The notes under the pieces: model-generated
The model's input: only the letters and a program-made list of their open reading frames with translations
Told to the model about the DNA's origin: nothing
Databases searched by the model: none
Origin: Pomacea canaliculata
Lineage: Eukaryota; Mollusca; Gastropoda; Architaenioglossa; Ampullariidae
Assembly: GCF_003073045.1 (NCBI RefSeq)
Contig: NC_037591.1
Coordinates: forward strand, 20,741,319 to 20,805,318
Reading direction: 5' to 3'
DNA: 64,000 nucleotides
Position numbers and translations under genes: made by a program
Shown: piece after piece, positions 11,581 through 23,841 of the stretch
Numbering within the stretch: the first letter of the stretch is position 1
How the letters are laid out: each line of letters starts with the position of its first letter

Positions 11581-14500
11581 GTGAGCACAATGTTAGTTTG
11601 ACCAACAAAAAAAAAAAATATGGGTCTCCGCTGATGTCTTTATTAAGAGTATCAAACGGCACACAACTGAATTATAGTATAAAGCAGCCCAAGTCCCACT
11701 TTAGGTCATTATGTACCTGATACTACAGATTATTTAATACCTGCAAGTATTACGCTTCCTCCCCATTCTCTTTTACTTATCATCCTGTTGTCAACCCAAA
11801 CCATCTAACAGGTGATGATAGTATATACTCATCTTCAAATATGAACTAAAAACAAGTTGAACAATTTTATTATTTTTATTATAATCTAGCACAACTTTTA
11901 TAATAAATAGTGATCTTGTAATATCACAAGTACTTTGAACAGTTAAACTTGCAGTGCCATTGAAAAAATATATGAAAATTCCTAAGGCTACCATTTGATT
12001 TATGTTATTAAAACCAGATTCAGGCAGTGACCACTTCTGTGGTAATTTGTGTTCTACTGGCGTTATTCTTGCCCTTTATTTAAATTTACATGAGTGATAC
12101 ACAAGGCAGTACATCTGGTGTTCCCATTATGAAAATTACTAAAATGTCACTACAGCATGAAAAACTTTAGCTTCTAATTTAAACAACCAAGTGTGAATTG
12201 CCATTTAAATCATTCGTTGTCAGAATCTTTGCAATACAGAAACTTATTTTACACACCAACACAAGATGATTGAGGAAGGGGTAATATATTATGGTTTGTT
12301 ATCATCTTGCATACTCTTTTTCATCTATTTGCTATCTCCATCTAGTATGTAATTAATTGCAAAGCAGAAGGATAAAGATGTCATTACCCTGAAAAGTAAA
12401 GCTATGATCAGTAATGCTAGCCTCCCTTAGCAAAAGTAAACTCCACTGGACACTCGTCCATACAACCTCCTGGTTCTGTATGTTCTTTTTTATCTATGTG
12501 TTATACCACTTGTCTAGAATAAAATATGCAAGAAAAAAATGTAAATATACAAACACAGAGTCATGCAAGCTTCGCAATGACTTAACAGTTTTGGGACCAT
12601 TCTTATACTCTTTACAAGATTTTTATCTTACCTCCATCTAACATTGTTGTCCACAACCCCTGTCTTGCTCAAGTACTTTTTAACCTTCAGCGACTCCAGT
12701 TCTACTTTGCTGGATTATAAGATAAAGCAAGACAATGCGTTTTAGGCTCTTAGAAGTCTGCATATCATCAAGACAGAAGAATGTGTACTCACTTTGTACA
12801 TTAGTTTGAACTATCACGGGTAACTATATACCTTTTTCATACTTTCTTTCCTCTTTAATTAGATTTAGCCTACAAAAAGAATTATAGTTATCGTGCATTC
12901 TAAGATATTTGCATTCTTTATCTGTCAGAAACATCCCTGAAAGTATTGACAATTTTCAATGTGTTGCTATTGGCAGTGGATTTTATTACACAAAAGAGGG
13001 GAAAAGTGGTCTAAGACATCTTTTAACTTTCATTTTATGCATTTACTTGCATTTAAATCCAACTACATATGAATAAATAATTTATATTTTAAATTGTAGT
13101 CACACTTTCCACACTGAATATGCAAGCATGCGTGCAAGCACACAAGATTACAAATGACCTTCCTTTGTCTCTTTCAGGGAATTTCCTTTCTTAAAATGTT
13201 GAGCCTACAACAGTACGCAGTTCACTAAGAAAAAGAACATGATCCTGTTAGAATACTGAGGTATAAAGTAGTGTTATTATCAAAGTTCTCTACTCTGGGA
13301 TCAATGAGACATAAATTTGCATTCAAAGACATACAGTCTTTTTCAGTTCTTGTATGCTTAAAAAATATGTATTTATAAGTGGATGGCACAACACTGAAAC
13401 CATTAAAGACATTACTCCATTAAAGTTAAAAATAAATAAACCATTAACAGAAGAACTGTAGGAATGGATCAAACAACCAAAGTTGAAATTTTAAATCTAG
13501 AAAAAAGATTTACTGTGGAATAGTGTATATTAACTTACTGGGAAAGATAAAATGCCCAACATATGCTGCATTAACATAAAAAGCAAAAACCAACCTTGTA
13601 AAAGCAAATCTGCACAAGAGGGAGTGATAGCAGGACCAAATTACAAAGCTTCATTTCTACATTTTTTTCAGATTATCATATGGATGTCACGGGCACAAGG
13701 AACCCAATACTTTTTGTGATATTTCCAAACACCTGCTGCAGATAAGTTATGTTCCATAAAAAGCATCCCCACATATTTGTCAATGTGAGGTGCAAGACGG
13801 CAATAAATTTACAACTGAAAGTAACACTTGCAATAACTACGATTTGCAATATCACAAACCATTTATATGGTCAAATAAAAGTGTACAACCTTGCACTTAA
13901 AAATAACAATTTAAAAATCATCCAAACAATGCAGAAACAGCATGTTGCAACCTAAAATTCTACTGCTAAAAAGGGAATGGGATTAAAATTTAGCCAGGAA
14001 AATATTTTTACAAATATAACTCACAAGTTATCCGTCATTTTGAAAATACAAAACATTCTATTTTTTAATAACAAAAAGCAGTTTTCTGACATTTTAAATG
14101 GTTTATTTTTATTTGTCTTATAATTTTCTCAAATGTAGCAGGTGTATCAACTCCAGGAGAATGACAGTAAGAAGCTTGGCAAGATGCAAAAGTTACTTTA
14201 GGGAATAGTGCTTTGTAACAATTTTGCTATAAATGGGTTATGACTACACTTTTAATAAGTAATGCTTACAAGTCTTGATTCTGCAAAAGTACAGTTTTCA
14301 CTAAATGCCTTGCATTTAAAGGTGTGGTTGTAAATACATATATATTATTTTCTTTAAAACAATAAGTTTCACACTAATAACAGCATTTAACAAGTCTCTT
14401 GTGCAAAATACATCAAATCTCAAATCAGCAGTGAAAAATCAGTTACTTAGAAATTAATATTACAAGCTACATGATGACTAGTATCCTCAGGAAAAAAAGA

Positions 14501-14779
14501 CAATTAGAGAAGCAAAGATTACAATGTATACCATGATCTTTGCATACATATTTGATATATTCATGCTATAAGTACTTAAAGAACTGTCATTACCACATTT
14601 CTCAAAACTCAGTTATTAGACTTTCAAAAAGTAAACCCCTTAATCTTAACAGTGTAAAAAATGGGGGGGGGGGGAGGGAAAGACATGATATCTCTGTTCA
14701 ATAGTATATGACAATGTTACGAAAATATATTGAACTATGTTAGCATTTATGAACTGTATTAAAAAGTTCTGATGCGATG
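11581..14779. other. AT-rich stretch downstream of the zinc-finger gene
   Basis: No coding region is supported. On the minus strand this lies 3' of the zinc-finger stop codon and may hold its 3' UTR; several AATAAA-type signals exist on that strand, but none can be preferred. A G9 run lies at about 14,665. Confidence 0.4.
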
Positions 14780-16947
14780 CTATTTATTGTCAAGCCAATT
14801 TTCACACTTGGATGCTTTGATGGACAGTGGATCCTTGTGTTTCCGCCGCAGGTGTGCCATAAGATTTCCCGAGTCAGCAAATATGGCACCGCAATCCCCA
14901 CACTTGTATGGTTTTGCACCAGAATGAACTCGCTCATGTCGAGCCAGATCGGTAGAACGAGAAAATGTCTTCTTACAGCCCAGACAATGAAAGACCTTAC
15001 TTCCTATGTGCATTTTCGTATGTCTTTTTAGGTCACTGGGTTGAGGGAATGCTTTTCCACAATCTGAACACTTAAAAGGTCGCTCTCCAGTGTGTGTTCT
15101 TCGATGCACATTCAGATTACTGGAGTTTGAAAATGTTTGTCCACATACACTACAAATGAAAGGTCGAGCACCAGTGTGAATTCGCATGTGCTTAGTCAAA
15201 CTGCCTGATTGTGTGAAGGAAGCACCACACTGTGAACAAACATGTGGTTTTTCACCAGAATGTATCCGCATATGAATAGTTAGGTCACGAGATTGTAAGA
15301 ATGCTGTTCCACACTCATGGCAAATGAAAGGTTTATTTCCTGCATGAACTTGCAAGTGCCGTAAGTATCCAGAACGAGAAAGAAATTGTTTTTGACAAAG
15401 CTTGCAACCGAAGATGGTCTGATTATTTTTGTTTACTTGGGTCGTCTTTTCAGGGTTCCGTTCTGATTGCCTGAAGTCTTCAACCAACTGTGCTAAAGGT
15501 TCGGTGGACATCATCTTTGGGCATACACTATGGTCAGAGTTTAGACCTGGAAAGACAGGCTCTTCTGGTGCATCTACATATAGTGATGGTGATGATGGTG
15601 GTGATGATGATGATAATACAGGGAGACATAATGGAACAACTTCTGGAAACACAGGAACTGATGAGTATGATGTTGATGCCACACCACCACTTGCAATGCT
15701 CTCCATCTGCCAAAACATTTATCATGAATAGCTAAGATATAGAAATATCTTTTTTTTATATCAAATTTTTAAAAAATTAATCAGATAAGGATAATCTTTT
15801 AAAATCCTTGGAAAGCATTTAACTTCTAGTGAAATTAAGTTAACACCTCCAACCACCTCTTCCCCTCCACCCTACACCCTGCTGCCACCTCACCTCAGCA
15901 GTTAACATCTGGCATCCCTAGATTTTACATTACATTAAGAAATTAAAAGCCAATAGTAAGAAATTTAAGAAGCAACAACTTTGTAGAAACTTACTCTCTT
16001 TGAATCTAGGATGCTTGGATATAATTCTTCACTGAAGTTTTTCAGCTCCTCGTCAACATTCAGAATATATCCAGACACTGACAACATTCTGACTTCACTC
16101 TCTGCTTTCTTCATGTCTTCCTTGTTAGTGTTGAAGTTGTCTTCTGAGACCATGACACTGTCAACTAATGGTAATTTAAAAACAAAACATTAATCATCTG
16201 ATATCTTTCTTTGAACACCCTTGCACATGCTAGATCCTATTTCCAAGCAAACATTCATTTTCTACCAAAATCTACCATTGCAAAGTTATAGTCATATCTT
16301 ATTGTTACTAAATACAATTAACACATGGTATGCATGTAGACAACTTGTTAATCTTGGAAAAAATAAATTACTCTTTTTTTCTCCTCCTCCCCCTCACCAC
16401 CACCAAATCTTTGGAAATAACTAAGGAGTAGAGACACAAACACAATCACGCACATGTTAAGACAGACACTTATTGAGACTCGCACAAAAATGAAATACAG
16501 TTTAATTCGCAAAAAAAGAGAATACCTCTGTTTTTAATCTTCCTTTTTAAGGGAAACTTTGGCTTTCTACGTGCGTCTCGAGGTACGATTGAATTGTAAA
16601 CACTTCGAAAATTATTTGGTTTGCCAACCAAATTACAGTTCGGTAGACTATGCGACTTTGTAGATTCGTCGCTGTTCATTTCCAAAGCTGCTGATCGTTT
16701 ACTCTTCGCTTTTATGAAACTAATGTTTTCTGTTGCTGTAATTGTGAAAGTAGAATATAATATTGACGATTAAATTGCGAGACAGTCCATCAAACAAAAA
16801 CATATAAAATACTTTTTTCATCAAATACAAAGTTCCCACATCTAGGTAATAACTCAGTGGTTACAACCGATTTACAACATTTATCCAACACAGTGTTATT
16901 GTTTACAGCATCCTACTTTGCATTAACGAATTATCAGCAGACGCCAT
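14780..16947 (-). CDS. C2H2 zinc-finger protein, seven fingers, probable DNA-binding regulator
   Basis: Four coding exons on the minus strand: 16,917-16,947; 16,526-16,735; 15,995-16,164; 14,780-15,706. The phases join cleanly (31 + 210 + 170 = 411 bp, then phase 0), giving 445 aa. The N-terminus starts MASADNSLMQ, followed by a basic stretch (RKPKFPLKRKIKNR, possibly nuclear localisation), an acidic helical part, and a Ser/Pro-rich segment. Seven consecutive C2H2 fingers fill the last about 200 residues, with classical TGERP/SGEKP linkers between fingers 2-5. The last finger has an HLRRKH variant. Such proteins bind DNA in the nucleus; the target is not predictable here. The last exon alone could be translated from ATG at 15,706, but the matched phases upstream favour the longer protein. 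No KRAB, BTB or SCAN domain is visible. Confidence 0.88.
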
Positions 16948-17900
16948 CTTCGGATGTAGAGCAGAAATACAAATATTTTAAAGTTTCGTATTTCTGATGA
17001 AATTTAATACAGACATTAAATAGTAAGTATTATCTATATATTTTAATATTTATCTCTTTATATTTCAAGAGTGTTTAAATGAGTATGCATATTTCGAAGA
17101 ATTGTTAACGCTTGCCGGACTGTCGTCTGCTAATTTCACAAGGACGTGATGCAGACGCCAGTCCACCTTAACGTCCGTGCTTCAGCACAGTTCGTGGTGT
17201 GATCTAGGCAAGCACTTTCAGCATGATCGATGATCTAAACACAAGTAAGACGCACAATATATATATTTAGTATATCAATTCTTGTTCTCTCCCCCCAGCC
17301 ATTTAGTGTTGGTAACTACTATTATTAGCGGTGTAGCCGTTAGGTATATAAGAGTAGAATTATGATAGAGCTGGTATGCATGTGTAAATAATGTAAATAA
17401 ATCTATTTTAAATATACACTATTCTTTTTGTGTGTGTGTCAGCAATAATCCTTGCATGCTGTTCGTTCTTCGTCGTTGAATGAACGAAGTAAACATATTT
17501 TCCTTGGGCGAATGATCGAGTCCTGTGTCGCTCGTGCACATAATACATGTATGATGAGACTGATCACGGACGTATATATATATAGGGGACTGATGCCATC
17601 CGATCCGGAGTTGAAAGGTTAAGACACACCGAAGAAAACACACTTTTGGATAAAGAAGGGTCTCTTGTGGATTTCAAGGTTAGCTAAGTGCGAGTGTGTA
17701 GTGGATGCCCTGCTTGTTTACTTAGCTAGTAAAGGAGATCACCAGCCCTATTACAGGTAAATCAAACCAGTTCAGGAAGAGACGCAATCTCATTCCCCAT
17801 GGTTTTAGTTTTTAAAAACTTGTATTTTTTAATGCGCTGTTTAGATGACAAATACATAAATTAAGTGTATGGATAACGGAAGGAGGGGGAGATATTAGTG
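16948..17900. other. Upstream region of zinc-finger gene; possible divergent promoter
   Basis: The interval contains the zinc-finger promoter region. A plus-strand ATG at about 17,223 (MIDDLNT, then the donor-like ACAA/GTAAGA) would be divergent from the zinc-finger start, but no second exon was found. The rest is AT-rich. Confidence 0.25.
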
Positions 17901-18072
17901 TTTAGCTCTGAGCCAGCAACTAAGGCTATATCACAGGAAAGCAGCCAACCTTCTAAACAAATTCCACATACAAAGAAAAAAAAAAACAACAACAAAAAAC
18001 AGCGTGCCGGAGACCAGCCAACTGTCACTGCATTGTTGACAGGCGCTCACCGTTGCGCCACCGGGCCGCCCG
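17901..18072 (-). repeat. tRNA-derived SINE
   Basis: Read on the minus strand it begins GGGCGGCCCGGTGGCGCAAC, with an A-box-like GGTGGCGCAACGGTGAGCGC, then GTTGGCTGGTCTCCGGC near the B-box position, and ends GATATAGCCTTAGTTGCTGG. It matches 63,722-63,893 and, in part, 10,270-10,402. An internal A-rich run is present. Confidence 0.75.
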
Positions 18073-18239
18073 ATATCGAAAGGAAGGCTACCGTGAAACT
18101 GAATTTCTGGCGATAACTGTAAGGAAGACATATGTTACATATTTCCTCCTTCCCTTTCCCGGACATTTAGTATTTTGCAGCTGAAACAAGCCAATTTTAT
18201 TTTTTCTCGAAAGATTCCCGCTACCCGTGTAGCTTCAAA

Positions 18240-18345
18240 ACAACGGGGGTGGGGGGGGGGGGAAATGTCTGCCAAAATGTGAAGTGCACTAGTTTTTGGG
18301 GTTTTTTTTTTCTTTCTTTCTTTCTTTCTTTTTTTTTTTTTAACC
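18240..18345. repeat. Low-complexity G run and (TTTC)n microsatellite
   Basis: A poly-G tract near 18,250 is followed by TTTC repeats and poly-T at about 18,300-18,342. Confidence 0.7.
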
Positions 18346-18429
18346 TATGTTCATTTTTATTGAATACGACCAGTTAGAAATCGAGAACACGTAGCAGTCA
18401 AACAGACAAAGTACACAAATAACGAGGCG

Positions 18430-19477
18430 GAGGAAAGAGCGTTGATAGTGAGTGTCGTAAATTCAGCGAGTAGACAGCACGATATTTTTCACAGAGATTG
18501 GAGATAAAGCCTTGAGCTTAATTTGCCGAGAAGGCATCGCAGTTTTCAAAGAGCACGATCTGAAACGTTCTTTTAGCACAAAACATCCAGGGTATTGCAG
18601 TGAACTTTCCGAAGAAACAAGGGCAGAAAGTCAGACCAATTAGTTAGTTAAAAATGCAGCAAAATAGTCTTACCAAAGAAAGAAACCCCCAGCAGGCGCC
18701 AACAAAAGCCACTTTTACTGTGGCATATAAGGACTTAGAGAATATTCATTTATCCAGGAGAACAACGATGCGTCGAATACAGCACATGGAACATGATTTA
18801 CTGGAACAGCTGATGGATAAGTGTAAGCTGTTTGACTGGTATTCACTCGCATTCGGTGATAGTATAGATGTAACAAACTGCACAGCTGCTTATTTTTATC
18901 CGTGGCGTTAACGATGACTTCGAGATAATCCAGGAACTGCTTTCGATGGAGTCAATGAAAGACACTACAGCAGGCGACGATTTGCTTATGAAATTGAAAG
19001 GGTGCATCGAGAAGCATTGACTTCCATGAGAAAAATTGAGATGGATTTCCAAATTTAACCGGCAGGAATGTTGGTCTTCTGAGCAAAATTCATATATATA
19101 TATACCACGAAGTCTCTTTTTTTCGTTGCACTATACGTCAAGAAGCGCTGTGCTAAAGTGTATAAGACATGAACCCTGCTGAAGTTCGACTTGCTTTCGT
19201 GGAAGACAGACAAGCGTTTGGCCGCAGTTCTGTGAATTGCCACATCGGAAACGCGGCCAGATTTTGAAAGGCCCGTGAAGGAATTCCACCACCTTCACTT
19301 TTCACATTAAATTCGTTAAGTGAACACCACAATGTAAGTATGTTTTCATCTCGTTATTACTGGGCTTGTTGTATAGTCACGTGACGTGCATTTTTCGTAT
19401 TTTACCGCCCCCACCCCACCCCGTATAGTTGAAAATTCTGAGACCGGCCCGCAAACACAAAACATTGCCCACCCCTG
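18430..19477 (+). mobile_element. Decayed hAT transposon with GTF2IRD2/ZBED-like transposase
   Basis: Fragments in shifted frames read GIAVFKEHDLKRSFSTKHPG, QQNSLTKERNPQQAPTKATF, LSRRTTMRRIQHMEHDLLEQ and DDFEIIQELLSMESMKDTT. These match the order of the zinc-finger and catalytic-start segments of hAT transposases of the GTF2IRD2/ZBED type. Several stops and frame changes separate them, so it is dead. The right end is the complement of CAGGGGTGGGCAATG, a typical hAT terminus, ending near 19,477 after GGCCCGC-rich sequence. A matching left terminus could not be located, so the start is approximate. Confidence 0.75.
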
Positions 19478-20001
19478 CCCTAGACCATAACTAAACCTAG
19501 TATTCAACTATCTATTCCATTATCAAGTATTTCTAAAAAGAAAACCTTTTCGACACAGTTTATAGAAGGGTTCAAAGAAAGTTGTTAACCATTATTATCA
19601 AATATATCATTTGGCAGGAAACCACTCTTTGACTGCTTATGTTACTAGTAGGACTGCGGAGTCTAGAAAACCATATAGGCTTACCTTTCATGATATTCTG
19701 ATCCGGACAAGCAAAGTCGTGCCCCTCCCTTCCTCCCCCTCCTCTCTCTCCCCATCCCTCCCTATCTCTCTCACTCTCGATTTGCTATCATGAAATTTCA
19801 AAATAAACCGTTCTTTCATTTCCTCCAGAAACATCCAAGTCAAATCATATAGCTGCCAAAAGTCAAAGGTTCTGACAAGGCTTTATTAATAAATACGATC
19901 AAACATTCGTTCAGAGCCGCTTTCAACCCTCTGCAGCATCAATTGTACGTTATTATCATGTACATCATGTGACTTTTATTCTATGTAGATCGCCATCATG
20001 T

Positions 20002-21585
20002 TTACACCGTAGCGCCCGCCTCTATGAGCATCTTGATTATCTCGCGAGATCCCTTCGCCTGGGTACAGTTGAGAGCTGTCCTCCCCTGATTGTCCACGTG
20101 GTTGACGTCAGCGCCATACTGACACAGCACCTTAACCAGCGACACTTGACCTTCAGCGCATGCGCACAGCAGGGCCGTATTGTCACTGTCGTTCACCGCG
20201 TTGACGTCGGCTCCTCGCTGCAGCAGCTCGTACACCACATGGTGATGGCAGGCTGTGCAGGCTAGCATCAGCGCCGTGTTGCCGTGCGCGTCCTTAGCGT
20301 CAAGAGCAGCCAGGGAGTGGGTGAGGAGCTTCTGCACCACCAGCAGGTGGCCGAAGTGGCAGGCGAGGTGCAACGGAGTGATGCCGTCGCTGGCCGCGCA
20401 CTCCGTCCTCGCACTTCCGGCCACCAGCAGGTCCACCATCTCATCCAAAGCCCACACGCTAGCGAAATGTAAAGGTCCATAGCCACGGAGGTCAGTAGCG
20501 TCGACGCAAGCGCCGTGCCCAATAAGCAGCCTCGCGATGGCAAGATGGCCGTTGCTGCAAGCGTAGTGCAGTGGCGTATGTCCTAGCTCGTCCGAGGCGT
20601 TCATTTCCAGCCGCTGCCTCAGCAGCATCTGGACCACGTCCACGTGTCCAGCGCGATCAGTGCATGCGCAGTGCAGTGGCGTTCGGCCGTGAGCGTCTGG
20701 CGTCTGGAGTGACGCGCCGTTTTTCAAAAGAACGAGCACCACATCCAGGTGACCTCTTTCGCACGATAAATGTAGAGACGTCGCGCCTTCCATAGTTTGA
20801 GCATTGACAGACGAACCACACAGAATCAGTGCCTCGATGATGTCCAGGTGACCATAAAAACTAGCATAGTGAAGCGGCGACCAGCCATGAACGTTGATCG
20901 TGTCTACCATTCTCTCTTCATAACAGCACTTCTCCCTTAAAAGAATGTCCACCACTTCCTTGTGGCCCTTCTGGCAAGCCACGTGCAGAGGCGTGCGTCC
21001 ATCGATGTCAAAAGCGCGCGTCGAGGCGCCGTAGCTAAGTAGTTCTCTGACGATCTCAGCATCGCCATAACAGCAAGCGCTGTGGAGAGGAGTCCATCCG
21101 TCTGATGTCTTTTGGTTTATGTAGTCCTGCTTAGCGGTGACTAACTGCATGCTGCATGCGTCCAAGACGATGCTGTGCCTTGGTTCTGAGGAAGACGAAT
21201 TAAACGTCAAGGGTTCACATTCAGGTTGACACGGGTTGCTGTCATCCGGAGCTGCCGAGCCCTTTCCAAGTGTCTTGTCCACTCCAGCCTGCTTTTGACA
21301 GCCTTCTTTGTAGTGCTCCAGCAGCATGTTCACCACCGACCTTTGACCTTTATGACAGGCGTAGTGCAGTGGTGTCCACCCATTTTGATCAATAGCAGAA
21401 GTTGATGCACCGTGGCCAATGAGAATGCGAGCAGTAGTCACATGACCCTCGGCGCAGGCGTGATGGAGAGGAGTTCTAAGGAGCTTGTCCCATGCATCGG
21501 GATCGACGCCGTTCAAAAGCAATCTCCGGGTTAGTCGAGCGTCTCCCTTGCGGCTGGCTAGATGAAGTTTTTTTCCATCGGATTC
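20002..21585 (-). CDS. Ankyrin-repeat protein, terminal exon (5' end not found)
   Basis: One exon on the minus strand encodes 527 residues and a stop. It starts after an acceptor (CCATTGAACGCAG) with ESDGKKLHLASRKGD. An in-frame TGA directly precedes that junction and no early ATG is present, so at least one upstream exon is missing. About 14 ankyrin repeats run to the last residues (IKMLIEAGATV), with a roughly 60-residue insertion after repeat 3. No ZU5, death or membrane domain follows. The repeats are scaffold or recognition modules; the partner is unknown. The exon is much more GC-rich than the other two ankyrin genes and carries CpG-containing codons. A possible poly(A) signal (AATAAA on the minus strand, 19,975-19,980) lies about 25 bp past the stop. 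Confidence 0.85.
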   Translation of the reverse strand, partial: ESDGKKLHLASRKGDARLTRRLLLNGVDPDAWDKLLRTPLHHACAEGHVTTARILIGHGASTSAIDQNGWTPLHYACHKGQRSVVNMLLEHYKEGCQKQAGVDKTLGKGSAAPDDSNPCQPECEPLTFNSSSSEPRHSIVLDACSMQLVTAKQDYINQKTSDGWTPLHSACCYGDAEIVRELLSYGASTRAFDIDGRTPLHVACQKGHKEVVDILLREKCCYEERMVDTINVHGWSPLHYASFYGHLDIIEALILCGSSVNAQTMEGATSLHLSCERGHLDVVLVLLKNGASLQTPDAHGRTPLHCACTDRAGHVDVVQMLLRQRLEMNASDELGHTPLHYACSNGHLAIARLLIGHGACVDATDLRGYGPLHFASVWALDEMVDLLVAGSARTECAASDGITPLHLACHFGHLLVVQKLLTHSLAALDAKDAHGNTALMLACTACHHHVVYELLQRGADVNAVNDSDNTALLCACAEGQVSLVKVLCQYGADVNHVDNQGRTALNCTQAKGSREIIKMLIEAGATV

Positions 21586-23687
21586 CTGCGTTCAATGGAA
21601 ATCAAGACATTCATTCATATTTATGCTTTATCAACAGACTATAGATTCAGCGCAGTAAATAAAGGCCAAGAATGTTGCCCCTGCGTTGTGCGCATCGACA
21701 ACGCCTCTAATCAAAGTGATATTGCGAGGAAGGTGCCAATGATACAATGCACGTGACTGCATGTTCACACGCTTGTGCAATAATGTCTAATACGTACATA
21801 TGTTCCAAAAAAAGAGAATGCACCCTTACGTTCACATACATGTAGACGTACACGCTTATGTATAAGTAGATGTGACAAAATAATATAATAAAAAATCAGT
21901 AAAGATAATAATGAAACTGTATATCTTCAAGGAATATAATGATTATTAATTAAAGGAATCTAATTATATTAATTTTGTAATATTTAAAAACTAACTTGAA
22001 TGCCTTGGTTAGCTCCCATATTTTTACATCAACCTTTCAAGCTGTCGGAGAACGAACCCGCGTTGGACGAACCATGCCACCTGTGTATTTCAAGGCGTCG
22101 AAATACGAGGTCTCTGTCAACTTTTGAAGATGACAGACGACTACCTGGTGGTCGAAATTATTGGATGTGACACACTCATGACTAGTTGGCTTATAGTAGC
22201 CGGAACTTCTGCAGGAGCTGACACTATGCTCACTTCGTCAAGATAGGAAATCTGTCCCACTGATGGAAGCAGGGTGAACAGATTACACTTCGCCACCATG
22301 CAAGGATCTGATACGATCGCAACAAAGCTGTGAAGGTCATTTTTTCGGTTCTACTATTATGGGATCCATGACTGTAGAGAGTCCTAGGCCACGGTCGCTG
22401 ATAGCCCAGGTATGCCGGAATTTTGTGTTAAGGCGCCCGTCTATGCATGTCAAGAGAGCTGAATGAAGACGAAAGTGAGACGTTCCGAGAAGGAGGACGA
22501 CGACGAACTGGATGTACACTTCCTGGTAGGCGTGCTGTCACGTGACAGGATAAAAACTACACCTCAGACTGCTAACATGCAATCTCACAAGCGCCTGTCT
22601 ACACACACAAACAGCATTCGTCGTCGTTTGAAAAGACCTTGGAGAAGGTTCGGTCATGGACCACTGAGTCTGAAACAGACACGAAGGTCACGATTCAGTT
22701 TGATAGGGTTGATAGGGTTAGCGGTGTAAAATGTTGTCCTATGATGTCATTTGTAATTCGTCAGTCTTACATGTCTTTGTACACATCTTTGTACACACAT
22801 CCTTGTACAAACCTTCAACGTGTATTTTGGGCTGTTCAAGTTTAGCAGAATATGTTTTCTTCAATTGACTTGTACATTTTTCCTAGTAAGTATTTCATAA
22901 GCAAACACGAATGTTTCAAAAGACTGTGTGTGTGACAGTAGCCGTTACTGCCGTAGGGTAATTTATTATAAAATTCTGCATTCAGCTATGTGAGCAGCGA
23001 CGCCAGTTGGATTTCCCAGTGTGTTCGGTCTTATCAGTACAGATGAAATGTGTGGGGGAGAGGGAAATGTGAAACGGAATGTCTCGAGTGTATTACAACA
23101 AACTCAGCATTAGCTGTATCCTGTGAGGGGTTATCATAAAGACCCGGTGACACACACACCCGGGCAGTCCTTCCCGAAGGATCTGAACCAGATTTAGTTA
23201 AGTGCATTGAATGATGCTGCAGACGACTTTCTACTAACCTTTCATCTTTTTGTAGGGGTAGAAAGAAAAAAAAGGAAACGCCAGCAGAAAATGTCACTGT
23301 AATATATCTTCGCTACACGAACATGAGGCTTTCTCGTGCTCGTTCAGGGTCTTATGATGTTGTTTGGTTACTGCGAGCGAGAGCAAAGGATGTGTATAAG
23401 AAAGTGATAACAGCAATAAATAGCCCAGCAGAGTTCTACTGAGAAACGAGGTTCTGTTGGACAGGTACAATATCGCCCGATGAGACACGGGTGTTGACCT
23501 GTGTTTTATCATGAAGTCTTGGACGACACACACACCTGCCGCCTGAAATAAGGGGCTGACGTCACGAACAGGTGTGCTTTCTAGGCTGCTTGCTACTGGG
23601 AGACACAAGAGGCAAGGGATCGCTGTGAAGGGCTAGTCGCTTGTATCGTGTACTAGCAATGTGTACTAGATAATGCCTTCTTTCAAT
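21586..23687. other. Non-coding stretch; upstream exons of the ankyrin gene may be hidden
   Basis: No exon with domain signal was identified. The minus-strand open frames of 87 and 104 aa at 23,034-23,608 lack recognisable motifs and are Ser/His-rich. Confidence 0.35.
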
Positions 23688-23841
23688 CAGGCCCCTTCCT
23701 AGCCCCCGGGGATCCGAGACATAGGGATTAATTTGAGCCTATAGTTACCTCACTAATCAAAAGCATGGGGTCCCTGACAACTATCAGTGGCGCGGAGCCC
23801 TAGGCAAATGCCTCGTCTGACTAACCCTAAGCTCGGCCCTG
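23688..23841. mobile_element. Short hAT MITE, 154 bp
   Basis: The termini are CAGGCCCCTTCCTAG at the left and the complement of CAGGGCCGAGCTTAG at the right. The flanking 8-bp target duplication is CTTTCAAT/CTTTCAAG (7 of 8 match). It belongs to the same broad hAT type as the element at 29,031-29,286. Confidence 0.75.
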
